Assembly: GCA_963742345.1 (NCBI GenBank)
Contig: CAVULO010000011.1
Coordinates: forward strand, 124,001 to 188,000
Direction of reading: 5' to 3'
DNA length: 64,000 bases
Source of the DNA: Pseudolabrys sp963742345
GTDB taxonomy: Bacteria > Pseudomonadota > Alphaproteobacteria > Rhizobiales > Xanthobacteraceae
Under the pieces are notes generated by a model. That model had not been told where the DNA came from, made no database searches, and saw only the letters and a list, made by a program, of their open reading frames with translations. Below, one piece after another: positions 55,246-64,000 of this stretch. Made by a program: the position numbers and the translations under genes. Within the stretch, counting starts at the first letter, position 1. Each line of letters begins with the position of its first letter.

Positions 55246-55343
55246 GGGGCCTCTAGATGCGACGCAATGCGCTTGCTTGCAAGCGCCGTTGGGCAGTTTC
55301 GCCGGAACGTGATCGAACGTGATAGGGTCTTCGCGGAGATAAT

Positions 55344-56333
55344 ATGGCGCGCAATCTGATAACCGATATCCCGGGCATTCGCGTCGGCCAGGCCGGTGAC
55401 GCCAAAGTCGGTTCCGGCGTCACGGCCGTCCTATTCGACAAGGCCGTGACCGCCAGTGTGGACGTGCGCGGCGGCGGGCCCGGCACACGAGAGACCGCTC
55501 TGCTGGATCCGGCGCAGACGGTGGAAGGCATCGATGCCATCGTATTGTCCGGCGGCTCCGCCTTCGGCCTCGACGCCGCATCGGGCGTACAGGCCTACAT
55601 GCGCGAGCAGGGCCGCGGCTTCCGCATTCGCGATGCGGTGGTACCCATCATTCCCGCGGCAATCATGTTCGATCTGCTCAATGGCGGCGACAAGAACTGG
55701 GGCCGCTATCCCCCCTATCGCGAGCTCGGCTACGAGGCGGCAAAAGCCGCCGCCGTTGACTTCGCGCTCGGGAGCTTCGGCGCCGGGCTTGGCGCCACCA
55801 CCGCCAATCTAAAGGGCGGCGTGGGCTCTGCTTCTGCAATAACGAACGACGGCATCACTGTCGGCGCGCTGGTGGTTGTCAATGCCGTCGGCACGACGGT
55901 GATCGGCGACGGCCCGCATTTCTGGGCGGCGCCATTCGAACAGAACAACGAGTTCGGCGGGCGCAAATGGCCGGCTCAAATCTCACCAGCCGATCTCGCA
56001 CTACGCGCCAAAGGCGGCCCGGGCGAAAACACCACGATCGCCGTCATCGCCACGGACGCAAAACTAAACAAGGCGCAATGCAACCGCCTCGCCGTCATGG
56101 CGCACGACGGCTTTGCACGCGCAATCTATCCGGTTCACACCCCGCTCGACGGCGATGTCATCTTCGCGGCGGCAACCGGAACCAAACCGCTCGACGATCC
56201 GTATTACGGCCTGGCCGGGCTAGGCATGCTGGCCGCCAATGTGATGGCTCGCGCCATCGCGCGCGCTGTGTATGAAGCGACTGCGTTGCCATTTCCTGGC
56301 GCGCCGCCGAGCTGGCGCAACCGTTTCGGCTGA
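55344..56333 (+). CDS. P1-family aminopeptidase (DmpA/BapA-like)
   Basis: The 329-residue protein has the P1-peptidase features ITDIPGIRVGQAGDAKVGSG, TVEGIDAIVLSGGSAFGLDA, GAGLGATTANLKGGVGSASA and GENTTIAVIATDAKLNKAQC. The last contains the probable self-cleavage site and nucleophile (Thr230 or Thr231) by comparison with DmpA Ser250, a residue assigned here from pattern, not alignment. Such enzymes release D- or beta-amino acids or amides from short peptides in the cytoplasm. It is followed by a convergent DadA-like gene. Confidence 0.88.
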   Translation: MARNLITDIPGIRVGQAGDAKVGSGVTAVLFDKAVTASVDVRGGGPGTRETALLDPAQTVEGIDAIVLSGGSAFGLDAASGVQAYMREQGRGFRIRDAVVPIIPAAIMFDLLNGGDKNWGRYPPYRELGYEAAKAAAVDFALGSFGAGLGATTANLKGGVGSASAITNDGITVGALVVVNAVGTTVIGDGPHFWAAPFEQNNEFGGRKWPAQISPADLALRAKGGPGENTTIAVIATDAKLNKAQCNRLAVMAHDGFARAIYPVHTPLDGDVIFAAATGTKPLDDPYYGLAGLGMLAANVMARAIARAVYEATALPFPGAPPSWRNRFG

Positions 56334-56386
56334 GGCAGAACCGGAAACAGCAGGCGGTGCGATGTCCGCGAAATTACGCCCCCGCA

Positions 56387-57634
56387 TTAGTTAAACCGTT
56401 CCGCGCGGTAAGGGGCGGGATCGCAAAATGGCGGTTCGCCCGCCATCATCTCGGCGATCATGCGTCCCGTCGCGGGACCAAGCGTAAGGCCCCAGTGTGC
56501 GTGACCGACCGCGAGCCACAACCCGGCTTGTCCGGACGCGCGGCCAATCACCGGGCGCGAATCCGGCAAGCACGGCCGGCTGCCGAGCCAGGTCTTCCCG
56601 TCTGCCGGTTCGCCTAACGGAAACAGCGCGCGCGCCCGTGGCATGATGCGGTCGAATTGTGCAGGGGAAGGTTCCGCGTCGCGCGCTGCAAATTCGGCGC
56701 CTGTGGTCAGGCGGATGCCTTGTTCCATCGGCGTGACCAGATAGCCAACTTCGGCATCGAGAATTGGCCGCGACAGGCCGGCGTTGCCTGTTGCGCGAAA
56801 ATGCCGGTGGTAACCCCGTTTGACTGCGAGCGGCAGGCTCAGGCCGAGTATTTTAAGCAGATCTGGCGTCCACGGCCCGAGCGCAACCACGCACTCCGCC
56901 GCATCGAGCGCGCCTTCGTTGGTCTCTACCCGCCAGCGGTTGCCCGTCCGATGCAGCGATCGCGCATCGCCTGAGAGAATGATCCCGCCGAGCGCAGTAA
57001 AGCGGGCGGCATAGGCGCGCGTAACACCGAGCGGATTGCTCACGCTCGCTGCCTCCGGCCAGAACACCGCATGCGCGAACACCGGATTGAGCGATGGCTC
57101 AAGCGCCTGACCGCCGGCCGTGTCGAGCGCATGCAACGGCAAACCAAATTTCGCGGCGAGATCGAATTCAGGCGCCAAGGCGGCGAAGCTCTTTTCACCG
57201 CGGTAGATCTTGAGCCAGCCGGTCTTGCGCAAATAATGCGATCGCACCGGCTTCAGCCATCAGCGCCTCGTGCTCGGCGACTGCACGGGAAAACAGTGGA
57301 CGAATCAAGTGCGCCGTCTCCGCCAGGCGGTCCGGGCGCGAGGGCGGCGCGAAACGCTAACAGCCACGGCAGGACGTGGCGGCAAAAATGATAGGTGATA
57401 ATTCGCCTCGCTTGCGCGCTTGAGCGCAATACGCATAAGAGCCCCAGCATCAGATGGAAACGCCGGCGGGAATACTGTGTTGCCTTCGATAATGCCGGCG
57501 TTGCCATAGGAGGTCTGTTCTCCCACACCGGCACGATCGACCAGCGCGACGCTCAACCCGCGTTTCGCGAGATGCAGCGCAACCGATGTGCCGACAATGC
57601 CGGCACCGAGAACGATTGCGTCGGTGCGTGCCAC
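56387..57634 (-). CDS. D-amino acid dehydrogenase-like FAD oxidoreductase, frame-broken
   Basis: A GTG start (57632-57634) follows AGGAGATTGAAC. The first piece has the FAD motif DAIVLGAGIVGTSVALHLAK and RAGVGEQTSYGNAGIIEGNT; then RIITYHFCRHVLPWLLAFRA, LAETAHLIRPLFSRAVAEHE and HYLRKTGWLKIYRGEKSFAA come in successive frames, with shifts near 57430, 57330 and 57248. The span is divisible by three, fitting three inserted bases and a protein of about 415 residues. It ends with IGRASGQAGLWLAVGHAHWG and LGPATGRMIAEMM. DadA-type enzymes deaminate D-amino acids at the membrane. The adjacent P1 peptidase could supply D-amino acids, but this is inference. Confidence 0.8.
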
Positions 57635-57732
57635 GTTCAATCTCCTGCCGACCTCTTTTGATCTTGATATATGGATTGCGGCGGCCAATGACGCTATCAA
57701 GGCTGCACCCCTGCCGCCGGAGTTTTCCCGCA

Positions 57733-58694
57733 ATGAAATTGCTTGGTGCTCTCGCGGCCGCGCTCTGTCTTGTCGGTCGCCACGGCACATTGGTCGCGGC
57801 GGCGTCGATCTTCGTCGGACTTGCCGTGCCGGGTCTCGCCGCGTCGTTCAAGCCCTACCTTGGCGAAGCGATCGTGGTCATGCTGACGCTCGCCTTTCTG
57901 CGGGTCGATCCGGCCGAGCTACGTCGTTATTGGACACGTCCCGGGCTGATTGCGGCGGCTACCGTGTGGGCGATGCTGGTTGTGCCCACCCTGGTCGGCT
58001 GCGTTTTCCTGGCGGTTCGGTCTCGATCAACGCATGCCGGGACTATATTTCATGCTGGTGCTGCAGATGTCCGCACCGGGCCTGATGTCGTCGCCCGCCC
58101 TCGCCGCGCTATTCGGGCTCGACGTCGCGCTGACGCTCGCGAGCCTGGTTGTGTCGGCGCAATAACGCCATTCACTGCGAGCCTGTTTACGCACATGTTT
58201 TCTCGGCACCGCACTCGCCTCCCCGCTTGGCTTCGGCATCAGGTTATTCCTGATCATCGTCGGTTGCGCGCTCGTTGCGACGTTATCCGACTCGTGACCG
58301 GAAAGATCTTTATCGAAGCACAGCGCGAACGCATCGACGGTCTGAGCGTACTCGCCATGTTCATGTTTGCGGTCGCCGCGATGGACGGTGTCACCGAACA
58401 TTTTCGCACCGACCCGACTCCTGGTCATTGAGCTTACGGCACTCGCGTTTGCGTTGGCGCTCATCATGATCGCGCTGACGGCTCTGGTCTTCCTACGCGC
58501 CGGACGGGCCCGCGCCTTCGCAATCGGGCTGATTGCCGGCAATCGCAATATCGGCCTGATGCTGACCGCGACCGGCTTTGTAGTGCCTGACGTTGCCTGG
58601 CTCTATTTCGCGGTCGCGCAATTTCCCGATTTATCTATTGCCGCACCTGCTGAAGCCGCTGGTAAGGCGGCTTCAGCAAAGCGCGAAGGCTTAG
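57733..58694 (+). CDS. Multi-pass membrane transporter-like protein, heavily frame-broken
   Basis: An ATG at 57733 follows GGAGTTTTCC. Seven pieces across three frames give a run of membrane helices: LVAAASIFVGLAVPGLAASF, YLGEAIVVMLTLAFLRVDPA, LYFMLVLQMSAPGLMSSPAL, LASPLGFGIRLFLIIVGCAL, LTALAFALALIMIALTALVF, AFAIGLIAGNRNIGLMLTAT and finally IYLLPHLLKPLVRRLQQ. The AGNRNIGLMLTA motif recalls the bile-acid:sodium symporter superfamily. The remainder (three times 320 plus two) can be met by eight inserted bases. So many breaks in 960 bases could also mean a true pseudogene. Its stop overlaps the stop of the convergent EF-hand gene. Confidence 0.5.
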
Positions 58695-59485
58695 GCGATC
58701 GTCGAGAGAGTGGACGCCGCCTGCGTTACGAGCTGCGACTGCAACTGGATCAATTGTTCGATCAGATTGCTGTTGCTTGGCCCGCTCGGCCCACCAGACC
58801 CGTTGTTTGCCGAGTTATTGTTTTGCGACGCGGTATTCTGGGAGGCTGCCGGTGTAGTCATGCTGACGGTAGTGCCGTCGGCATACGAAATAGTCGTGGT
58901 GCTCGAACCATCCGCATTTGTGGCGGTCTGGGTCGTGGCACCGGTGATGTCGGACGAACTGAGCAACGATGACAGGCCACCTTGCTGGGCACCACCACCC
59001 TGCGCCGAATCCGTACTATCCGCTTGGTGATGGTGGTGATGGCCGTGACCGTGCGCCTTGCCGATCTCGCTCGGGCTCACGTTACCGTCGTTGTTGGCAT
59101 CCAGCTTTCCGAACAAGGCGTCGGCGCTTTGCGTATCGACTCCGACTGCACCGAGCGCTTGCTCGAATTCCGTCTTGCTGATCTGCCCGTCGCCGTCCGT
59201 ATCCAGTTGCGAGAACAGGTCTGAAGGGTTTTGCCCCACCACTCCTGTGGCCGACTGACCTTGCAGCGAAATAAGCGCTGCCAAGGTACCGGGTTCGAAG
59301 GAAGATCCAACGCACGACCCGATTGGCGATGTACTCGATTGACTGGACCCGTCCGATCCAGTGGGCGCCGGATCCATTGTCAGGAGCGGGTCGCTATTTG
59401 TCGCCCCCACACCACTGGAACCGTATTGCAATAGCTGCTGTAGATAGGACAGCGCATTTGAGGATGCGCTGACTGACATGGACAT
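58691..59485 (-). CDS. EF-hand protein with His-rich and Ser/Thr/Gln-rich segments
   Basis: The start is the ATG at 59483-59485, with GAGGAGTATCG upstream, giving 264 residues. Two EF-hand calcium loops, DTDGDGQISKTEF and DANNDGNVSPSEI, lie side by side near residues 94-140, followed by the metal-binding-looking HGHGHHHHHQ. The rest is low-complexity Ser, Thr, Gln, Asn and Gly, ending QLIQLQSQLVTQAASTLST. There is no signal peptide; N-terminal SASSNALSYLQQLLQ and the C-terminal end resemble an uncharacterised family of alphaproteobacterial EF-hand proteins. It may sense or buffer Ca2+; location is unknown. Confidence 0.72.
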   Translation of the reverse strand: MSMSVSASSNALSYLQQLLQYGSSGVGATNSDPLLTMDPAPTGSDGSSQSSTSPIGSCVGSSFEPGTLAALISLQGQSATGVVGQNPSDLFSQLDTDGDGQISKTEFEQALGAVGVDTQSADALFGKLDANNDGNVSPSEIGKAHGHGHHHHHQADSTDSAQGGGAQQGGLSSLLSSSDITGATTQTATNADGSSTTTISYADGTTVSMTTPAASQNTASQNNNSANNGSGGPSGPSNSNLIEQLIQLQSQLVTQAASTLSTIA

Positions 59486-59755
59486 GACACGATACTCCTC
59501 AACGCGCCATTTTTGATGGCGGTCGTCGCACCCAACCGGGCGCTCGCAAAAGCCGCGCCAGATGCCACAATCACAAAAGTCCGCGCCGGACGAATGGTTG
59601 TCCACAGCCTCCCATGCGCGGATCAAGTTGGCGCGGCGTCACGCAGGGCAAATTTTGCCGGTTCGATTGAAGTAAATTGCCGGGCAGCAGCCTTGCACGC
59701 GACGCGTTGCCCCTTGGCGCGCTCCGTGTTACCCGAACGCGTCTGGAGGCCATGA

Positions 59756-60433
59756 ATGCCCCGTCCGCTCCTGATCGCGCCATCTATTCTGTCGGCCGAC
59801 TTTGCCAAGTTGGGCGATGAAATCCGCACGATCGAAGCCGCCGGCGCCGACTGGATCCATGTCGATGTGATGGACGGCCACTTCGTCCCCAACATCTCGA
59901 TCGGCCCCGCGGTGGTACAGGCGCTTCGCCCGCTCACCAGGAAGACCCTCGACGTGCATCTGATGATCGCGCCTTGCGATCCTTATCTTGAGGCCTTCGC
60001 CAGGGCCGGGTCCGACATTATCACCGTGCACGTGGAAGCGGGTCCGCATGTGCATCGCTCGTTGCAGGCGATCCGCGCCCTCGGCAAGAAAGCGGGCGTC
60101 ACAATGAACCCCGCCACGCCTGTTTCGAGCATCGAACATGTCATCGACATGGTCGATCTCATTCTCGTCATGTCGGTCAATCCCGGTTTTGGCGGCCAGG
60201 CCTTCATTCCGGCTGCACTCGATAAGCTGCGTGAGGTGCGCACACTCGTCGGAGCGCGGCCGATCGACATCGAGATCGACGGCGGCATCACGCCGGAAAA
60301 CACCGCCCGCGTGGTGCAGGCAGGTGCCAATGTGCTGGTCGCCGGCTCGGCCGTGTTCAAGGGCGGCAACTACAAAGCCAACATCTCCGCAATTCGCAAT
60401 GCGGCGGCACTGGCGCGTGGGGAAGCGGCGTGA
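59756..60433 (+). CDS. rpe: Ribulose-phosphate 3-epimerase
   Basis: The 225-residue TIM barrel begins RPLLIAPSILSADFAKLGDE and has the metal ligands and catalytic aspartates in DWIHVDVMDGHFVPNISIGP, LDVHLMI, ILVMSVNPGFGGQAFIPAA and IEIDGGITPENTARVVQAGA. It interconverts ribulose-5-phosphate and xylulose-5-phosphate in the pentose phosphate and Calvin pathways. Its last four bases overlap purB, so the two are translated together. The length and motifs are normal. Confidence 0.97.
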   Translation: MPRPLLIAPSILSADFAKLGDEIRTIEAAGADWIHVDVMDGHFVPNISIGPAVVQALRPLTRKTLDVHLMIAPCDPYLEAFARAGSDIITVHVEAGPHVHRSLQAIRALGKKAGVTMNPATPVSSIEHVIDMVDLILVMSVNPGFGGQAFIPAALDKLREVRTLVGARPIDIEIDGGITPENTARVVQAGANVLVAGSAVFKGGNYKANISAIRNAAALARGEAA

Positions 60434-61738
60434 CCATCGCGCGCTATTCCCGCCCTCAAATGACGGCAATCTGGTCTCCGGAGACGAAATTCCGCATCTG
60501 GTTCGAGATCGAGGCGCACGCGGCCGACGCCATGGCCGAGCTCGGCGTCATTCCGAAAGACGCCGCAAAAAAGATCTGGGAAAAGGGCAAGGCGGCTAAA
60601 TTCGACGTCGCCCGTATCGATGAGATCGAAGCCGAGGTCAAACACGACGTCATCGCATTCCTTACGCACCTCTCGGAGATCATCGGGCCGGAAGCGCGCT
60701 ACATCCATACCGGTATGACCTCATCGGATGTTCTCGATACCTGTTTCAATGTGCAGCTGGTGCGCGCGGCCGATATCCTCATCGCCGATGTCGATACTTT
60801 GCTCGCAGCGCTCAAACGACGCGCAATCGAGCACAAGCTGACACCGACCGTCGGCCGCTCTCATGGCATTCACGCTGAACCGACCACATTCGGTCTAAAG
60901 CTCGCTTATGCCTACGCGGAATTTTCGCGCGCGCGCGAACGTCTGGTGGCTGCGCGAAAGGAGGTCGCGACAAGCGCGATTTCGGGCGCGGTCGGAACCT
61001 TTGCGCAGGTCGATCCCCGCGTCGAAGCGCATGTGGCGAAAGCGATGGGCCTGGCGATCGAACCCGTATCAACGCAGATCATTCCGCGCGACCGCCATGC
61101 CATGTATTTTGCGACACTCGGCGTGGTCGCTTCCTCGATCGAGCGGCTGGCCATCGAGATCCGCCACCTGCAACGCACCGAGGTGCTGGAAGCGGAAGAG
61201 TTCTTCTCCGAGAAGCAAAAGGGCTCCTCGGCAATGCCGCACAAGCGCAATCCGGTGCTGTCGGAGAACATCACCGGCCTGGCGCGCATGGTGCGCGGCT
61301 ACGCGCTGCCGGCGATGGAAAACGTGGCGCTCTGGCACGAGCGCGATATTTCGCATTCTTCGGTCGAGCGCATGATCGGGCCCGACGCCACCGTCACGCT
61401 CGACTTTCGCGCTGTCGCGGCTCGCATCCATCATCGACAGGCTCGTGGTTTACCCGGCCGCAATGAAGAAGAACCTCGACAGGCTCGGTGGACTGATTCA
61501 TTCGCAACGCGTGCTGATCGCGCTGACGCAGAAGGGCATGCCGCGCGACGACGCCTACCGCCTCGTGCAGCGCAACGCCATGAAGGTGTGGGACGGTGAA
61601 AACGATTTCCTGGCGCTGCTCAAAGCCGACAAAGATGTGCGGGCAAAACTCTCTGACAAGGAGCTCGAGGCCAATTTCGACCTCGACCACCACTTCAAGC
61701 ACGTCGACACCATCTTCAAGCGGGTGTTCGGCGCATGA
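60430..61738 (+). CDS. purB: Adenylosuccinate lyase, frame-broken
   Basis: The protein begins TIARYSRPQMTAIWSPETKF and has IHTGMTSSDVLDTCFNVQL, VGRSHGIHAEPTTFGLKLAY and the superfamily signature KGSSAMPHKRNPVLSENITG. An extra C near 61408 (TTTCGCGCTG where TTTGCGCTG is expected) breaks the frame after VTLDF; removing it restores ALSRLASIIDRLVVYPAAMK and the C-terminus to HVDTIFKRVFGA. Span is three times 436 plus one, so the protein has 435 residues, the usual PurB length. It acts twice in purine synthesis and is normally essential, so the break is probably a sequence error. Confidence 0.95.
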
Positions 61739-61777
61739 TCCCGAAAAGTGGGAACCGGCTTTCGGACGAGATCATGC
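61733..61777. repeat. REP-like palindrome overlapping the purB stop
   Basis: GCATGATC (61733-61740) and GATCATGC (61770-61777) are perfect ends; inside, CCGAAAA and TTTCGG pair around GTGGGAACCGGC. The element includes the purB stop codon. Elements of this sequence type are scattered through many Hyphomicrobiales genomes. Confidence 0.65.
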
Positions 61778-61801
61778 GCATCCTAAAAGCCGCGTGACGC
61801 C

Positions 61802-62362
61802 GTGCACGACGCAACCTCTGATTTCGATTTCCTCGTGCTTCCGGGTCTTGGCAATTCTGGCGTCGAGCATTGGCAATCTTATTGGTGCCTTGCGTTCCGT
61901 AACGCCACTCGCGTCTTGCAGGACGACTGGGACAACCCGACGCTTAAATCCTGGCTAAAGCGGCTCGACGATGCGATCGCCGGCGGCACGCGTCCGGCGA
62001 TCCTGATTTGTCACAGCCTGTCGTGTACCCTCGCCGCGCATTGGGCGTTGCGCGCGGACCCGGGAAGGGTGAAGGCCGCCTTCCTGGTCGCGCCCTCCGA
62101 TCTCGCGCGGCCGGACGCACCCGCCCCTACCCGTGATTTCCTGCCGCTACCACGGCAGCGTTTTCCGGTGCCAGCGCTGGTCGTAGCGTCCACGGACGAT
62201 GCCTACGTCAAGCCAGCACGCGCGCGTGAATTTGCCGAGGCTTGGGGAGCGGACTACTGCGAACTACCCGAGCTTGGACATATCAACACGATCTCGCGGC
62301 TCGGCTTCTGGCCGCAGGGGCTGCTGCTGCTCGGCCGTCTGATCGAGCGGGTCAAGGCGTAA
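61802..62362 (+). CDS. RBBP9/YdeN-family alpha/beta hydrolase
   Basis: A GTG start (61802) gives 186 residues. LVLPGLGNSGVEHWQSYW is the hallmark of the RBBP9/YdeN serine-hydrolase family. The nucleophile serine is in LICHSLSCTLAAHWAL, the aspartate in VASTDDAYVKPARA and the histidine in LPELGHINTISRLGFWPQG. The substrate of these small hydrolases is not known. It lies between purB and murI on the same strand, with the murI start two bases after its stop. Confidence 0.85.
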   Translation: MHDATSDFDFLVLPGLGNSGVEHWQSYWCLAFRNATRVLQDDWDNPTLKSWLKRLDDAIAGGTRPAILICHSLSCTLAAHWALRADPGRVKAAFLVAPSDLARPDAPAPTRDFLPLPRQRFPVPALVVASTDDAYVKPARAREFAEAWGADYCELPELGHINTISRLGFWPQGLLLLGRLIERVKA

Positions 62363-62363
62363 C

Positions 62364-63144
62364 GTGGCAACGGCTCCGACCATTCTTGTTTTCGATTCCG
62401 GGCTCGGCGGCCTCACGGTGTTCCGAGAGGTGAAGGCCGCGCGACCCGATGCGCGTTTCGTATATCTGGCAGACGATGCTGGGTTTCCCTACGGCGACCT
62501 GATCGAGGAAAATCTGGTCGAGCGAGTCACCGGCGTGCTCGGCCGGGCCATCGCCGACACCAAACCAGATCTGGTGGTGGTGGCCTGCAACACGGCCTCG
62601 ACGCTTGCGCTGACCCAATTGCGAGCACGCTTTTCCGTGCCCTTTGTCGGCACGGTGCCGGCGATCAAGCCGGCCTGCGCTCGGTCGGTGTCGAAGCTCG
62701 TGTCGGTACTCGGCACGCAGGCAACTGTCGGGCGCGAATATACGCGCGCACTGATCCGCGAGTATGCGTCGGGTTGCGATGTGCACCTGATCGGTTCGCC
62801 GCGGCTCGCGCCCTTTGCCGAAGCCGAACTTGCAGGCTGCCCCGGTGGCCGAGACGGCAATCGCAATGGAGATCGCCGGCTGTTTCATCGAAAAGGATGG
62901 GCGGCGCACCGACACGATCGTGCTTGCGTGTACGCATTATCCGCTACTGCTGCAGCGCCTTCGCGCCAACGCGCCGTGGCCCGTCACCTGGCTCGATCCG
63001 GCGCCGGCGATCGCTCGCCGTGTCGCGGATCTGATGCGTGAGCGCGGACCCGGTGATCCACCTCTGCCGTCGCAAATCGCCTTCACGTCGGGACGCACGC
63101 CCTCGCCGAGGCTCGCCGCGGCGCTCGCCGACTATGGCTTTTAG
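62364..63144 (+). CDS. murI: Glutamate racemase, frame-broken
   Basis: A GTG start (62364) gives TILVFDSGLGGLTVFREVKA, then FPYGDL, VVACNTASTLALTQLR with the first catalytic cysteine, and VGTVPAIKPAC. An extra T near 62831 (CTTGCAGG for CTGCAGG) shifts the frame from FAEAEL into QAAPVAETAIAMEIAGCF, after which TIVLACTHYPLLLQRLR supplies the second catalytic cysteine. Span is three times 260 plus one, giving about 259 residues. MurI makes D-glutamate for peptidoglycan and is normally essential. Its end overlaps the convergent TerC-family gene. Confidence 0.94.
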
Positions 63145-63752
63145 CCGAACAGATGCGGCTGCACTTCCAAAAAGCCCCGCCAGATCATGTCGACTGCAAC
63201 GTAGAGAATGATCGCCAGACCCAGATATGCGATCCACCGATAGCGGTTGAGCAATCGCGCGACGAAGTTGGCTGCGACACCCATCAGCACGATTGAAAGG
63301 CCCAGCCCGAATACCAGGGCCCCGGGATGGTCGCGCGCGGCACCCGCCACTGCCAGTACGTTGTCGAGCGACATGGAGATGTCAGCGAGCACGATTTGCC
63401 AGGCGGCCTGCGCGAATGTCTTGCGCGGGACGTGCGCGGCCTCGGAGACTTCCGCGCCCGGCCCACGCAGTTCGCGCCACATCTTCCAGCACACCCAAAG
63501 GAGCAATATGCCGCCGGCCAGCAACAGGCCGACAATCGCCAGCAACTGGACCGCAACCGCCGCAAAAGCCAGACGCAAGCCCGTCGCCACGATGATACCG
63601 ACCAGGATGACGCGCGCCCGGCGTTCGGGCGGCAGGCCGGCCGCGGCGAGACCGATAACGACCGCATTGTCGCCGGCCAGCACCAGGTCGATCATGATGA
63701 CCTGGAGCAATGCGGCGATTGCGTCTGGAGTGAAATTGAACAGGCTGCTCAT
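63141..63752 (-). CDS. TerC-family (YjbE-like) membrane protein
   Basis: The 203-residue protein has about six membrane helices and the two acidic family motifs, IMIDLVLAGDNAVVIGLAAA and IVLADISMSLDNVLAVAG. TerC/YjbE proteins are implicated in manganese export or metallation of exported proteins. It lies alone on the minus strand, overlapping murI by four bases at its 3' end. The 184 bases upstream show no clear yybP-ykoY-type riboswitch, although a GC-rich hairpin is present near 63810-63845. Confidence 0.88.
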   Translation of the reverse strand: MSSLFNFTPDAIAALLQVIMIDLVLAGDNAVVIGLAAAGLPPERRARVILVGIIVATGLRLAFAAVAVQLLAIVGLLLAGGILLLWVCWKMWRELRGPGAEVSEAAHVPRKTFAQAAWQIVLADISMSLDNVLAVAGAARDHPGALVFGLGLSIVLMGVAANFVARLLNRYRWIAYLGLAIILYVAVDMIWRGFLEVQPHLFG

Positions 63753-63936
63753 GGGGCCCCATTTCGTTCAATCAGTCCGACATCGCAGCGTTAGAGCTGC
63801 CAGAGGGGCCCGGCCTGACACAACCAAATGGTGTCCGGGCCATCACCCGACAAGCCCGAAGACAGCCACATGCCGGCCACTTCAGCCCTACCCCGCTACC
63901 CGCGCGCACGCGGTTTGACAGGCAGTCAGTTCACCC

Positions 63937-64000
63937 CTAAAACCCGCGCGCCTGGCGGATTTTAAGGTCCGCCAGACGTTTCGCGACCCGTGGCAAGGCC
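63937..64000 (-). CDS. Possible C-terminal end of a gene entering from the right edge
   Basis: On the minus strand the last bases read ALPRVAKRLADLKIRQARGF then TAG (63937-63939). The composition is what a real protein end would look like in this genome, and an 8-base stem (CTGGCGGA/TCCGCCAG) lies within it. Only 21 codons are visible, so this is tentative and the product cannot be named. Confidence 0.3.
   Translation of the reverse strand, partial: ALPRVAKRLADLKIRQARGF

Noticed and set aside
63753..63936. A manganese (yybP-ykoY) riboswitch upstream of the TerC-family gene
   Set aside because: I looked for the conserved paired loops and did not find them; only an ordinary GC-rich hairpin is present.

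Overview
The window looks like chromosomal DNA of a GC-rich alphaproteobacterium of the Hyphomicrobiales, near Bradyrhizobium and its Xanthobacteraceae/Nitrobacteraceae relatives. The basis is gene content: a usg-family protein, a CIRCE-controlled groESL, a tripartite-tricarboxylate (Bug) binding protein, a coxG-coxSLM/coxDE molybdenum-hydroxylase cluster, a liv operon carrying a DUF6867-type gene, a BcsS-type protein, a FixK/FNR-type box, and dispersed palindromic repeats typical of that group. The genus is inference; no rRNA lies in the window.

Layout. 0-11.4 kb: mixed metabolic genes (FecR-domain secreted protein, solute-binding proteins, HWE histidine kinase, TcuA-like flavoprotein, persulfide dioxygenase-rhodanese fusion, pxpA, tRNA-Leu(UAA), cupin, Bug protein, gpt-type phosphoribosyltransferase, CinA-like protein). 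11.6-15.9 kb: the four-gene Anbu-type operon (circularly permuted ATP-grasp, alpha-E, transglutaminase, proteasome-like peptidase), then a CHASE4-GGDEF-EAL protein. 18.4-23.3 kb: SDR, membrane protein, cyclophilin-like protein, MHS-family transporter, gamma-glutamyltransferase. 23.34-24.3 kb: a gene-free stretch packed with hairpins and repeats; it begins with a good sigma70-type promoter whose spacer is a 16-bp palindrome, so it may be transcribed as a structured RNA. 24.3-28.1 kb: usg, groES-groEL, DUF72. 28.1-33.9 kb: MFS transporter, BcsS-like protein, and a TetR-HlyD-ABC-permease efflux operon with its palindromic operator. 34.1-44.1 kb: a form II CO-dehydrogenase-like (xanthine dehydrogenase family) cluster with its maturation genes. 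44.2-48.4 kb: pcaDC, an FMN reductase-like protein, an AraC/PobR-like regulator and a tiny Gln/Gly repeat protein. 48.9-54.4 kb: livHMGF-DUF6867-livK. 54.5-64 kb: CcdA, P1 peptidase, DadA-like oxidase, transporter, EF-hand protein, rpe-purB, RBBP9-type hydrolase, murI, TerC-family protein.

How the genes fit together. The cox cluster supplies a molybdenum hydroxylase (CoxS iron-sulfur, CoxM FAD, CoxL molybdopterin subunits) and its maturation machinery (CoxDE, XdhC proteins, a MoeA-like/MobA-like fusion, CoxG). It is divergent from pcaDC of the beta-ketoadipate pathway. With the PobR-like regulator and the liv transporter nearby, this gives the 34-54 kb half an aromatic or heterocyclic catabolism flavour, but the substrate cannot be read from sequence.

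Quality caveat. Eighteen genes, including the normally essential purB and murI, are split by frameshifts. In nearly all cases the reading frame is restored by removing single extra bases, and overall gene lengths fit this. This points to systematic insertion errors in the sequence, concentrated at 7-17, 28-34, 45-48 and 56-63 kb, rather than to gene decay. Those genes are listed over their whole span as CDS and marked 'frame-broken'.
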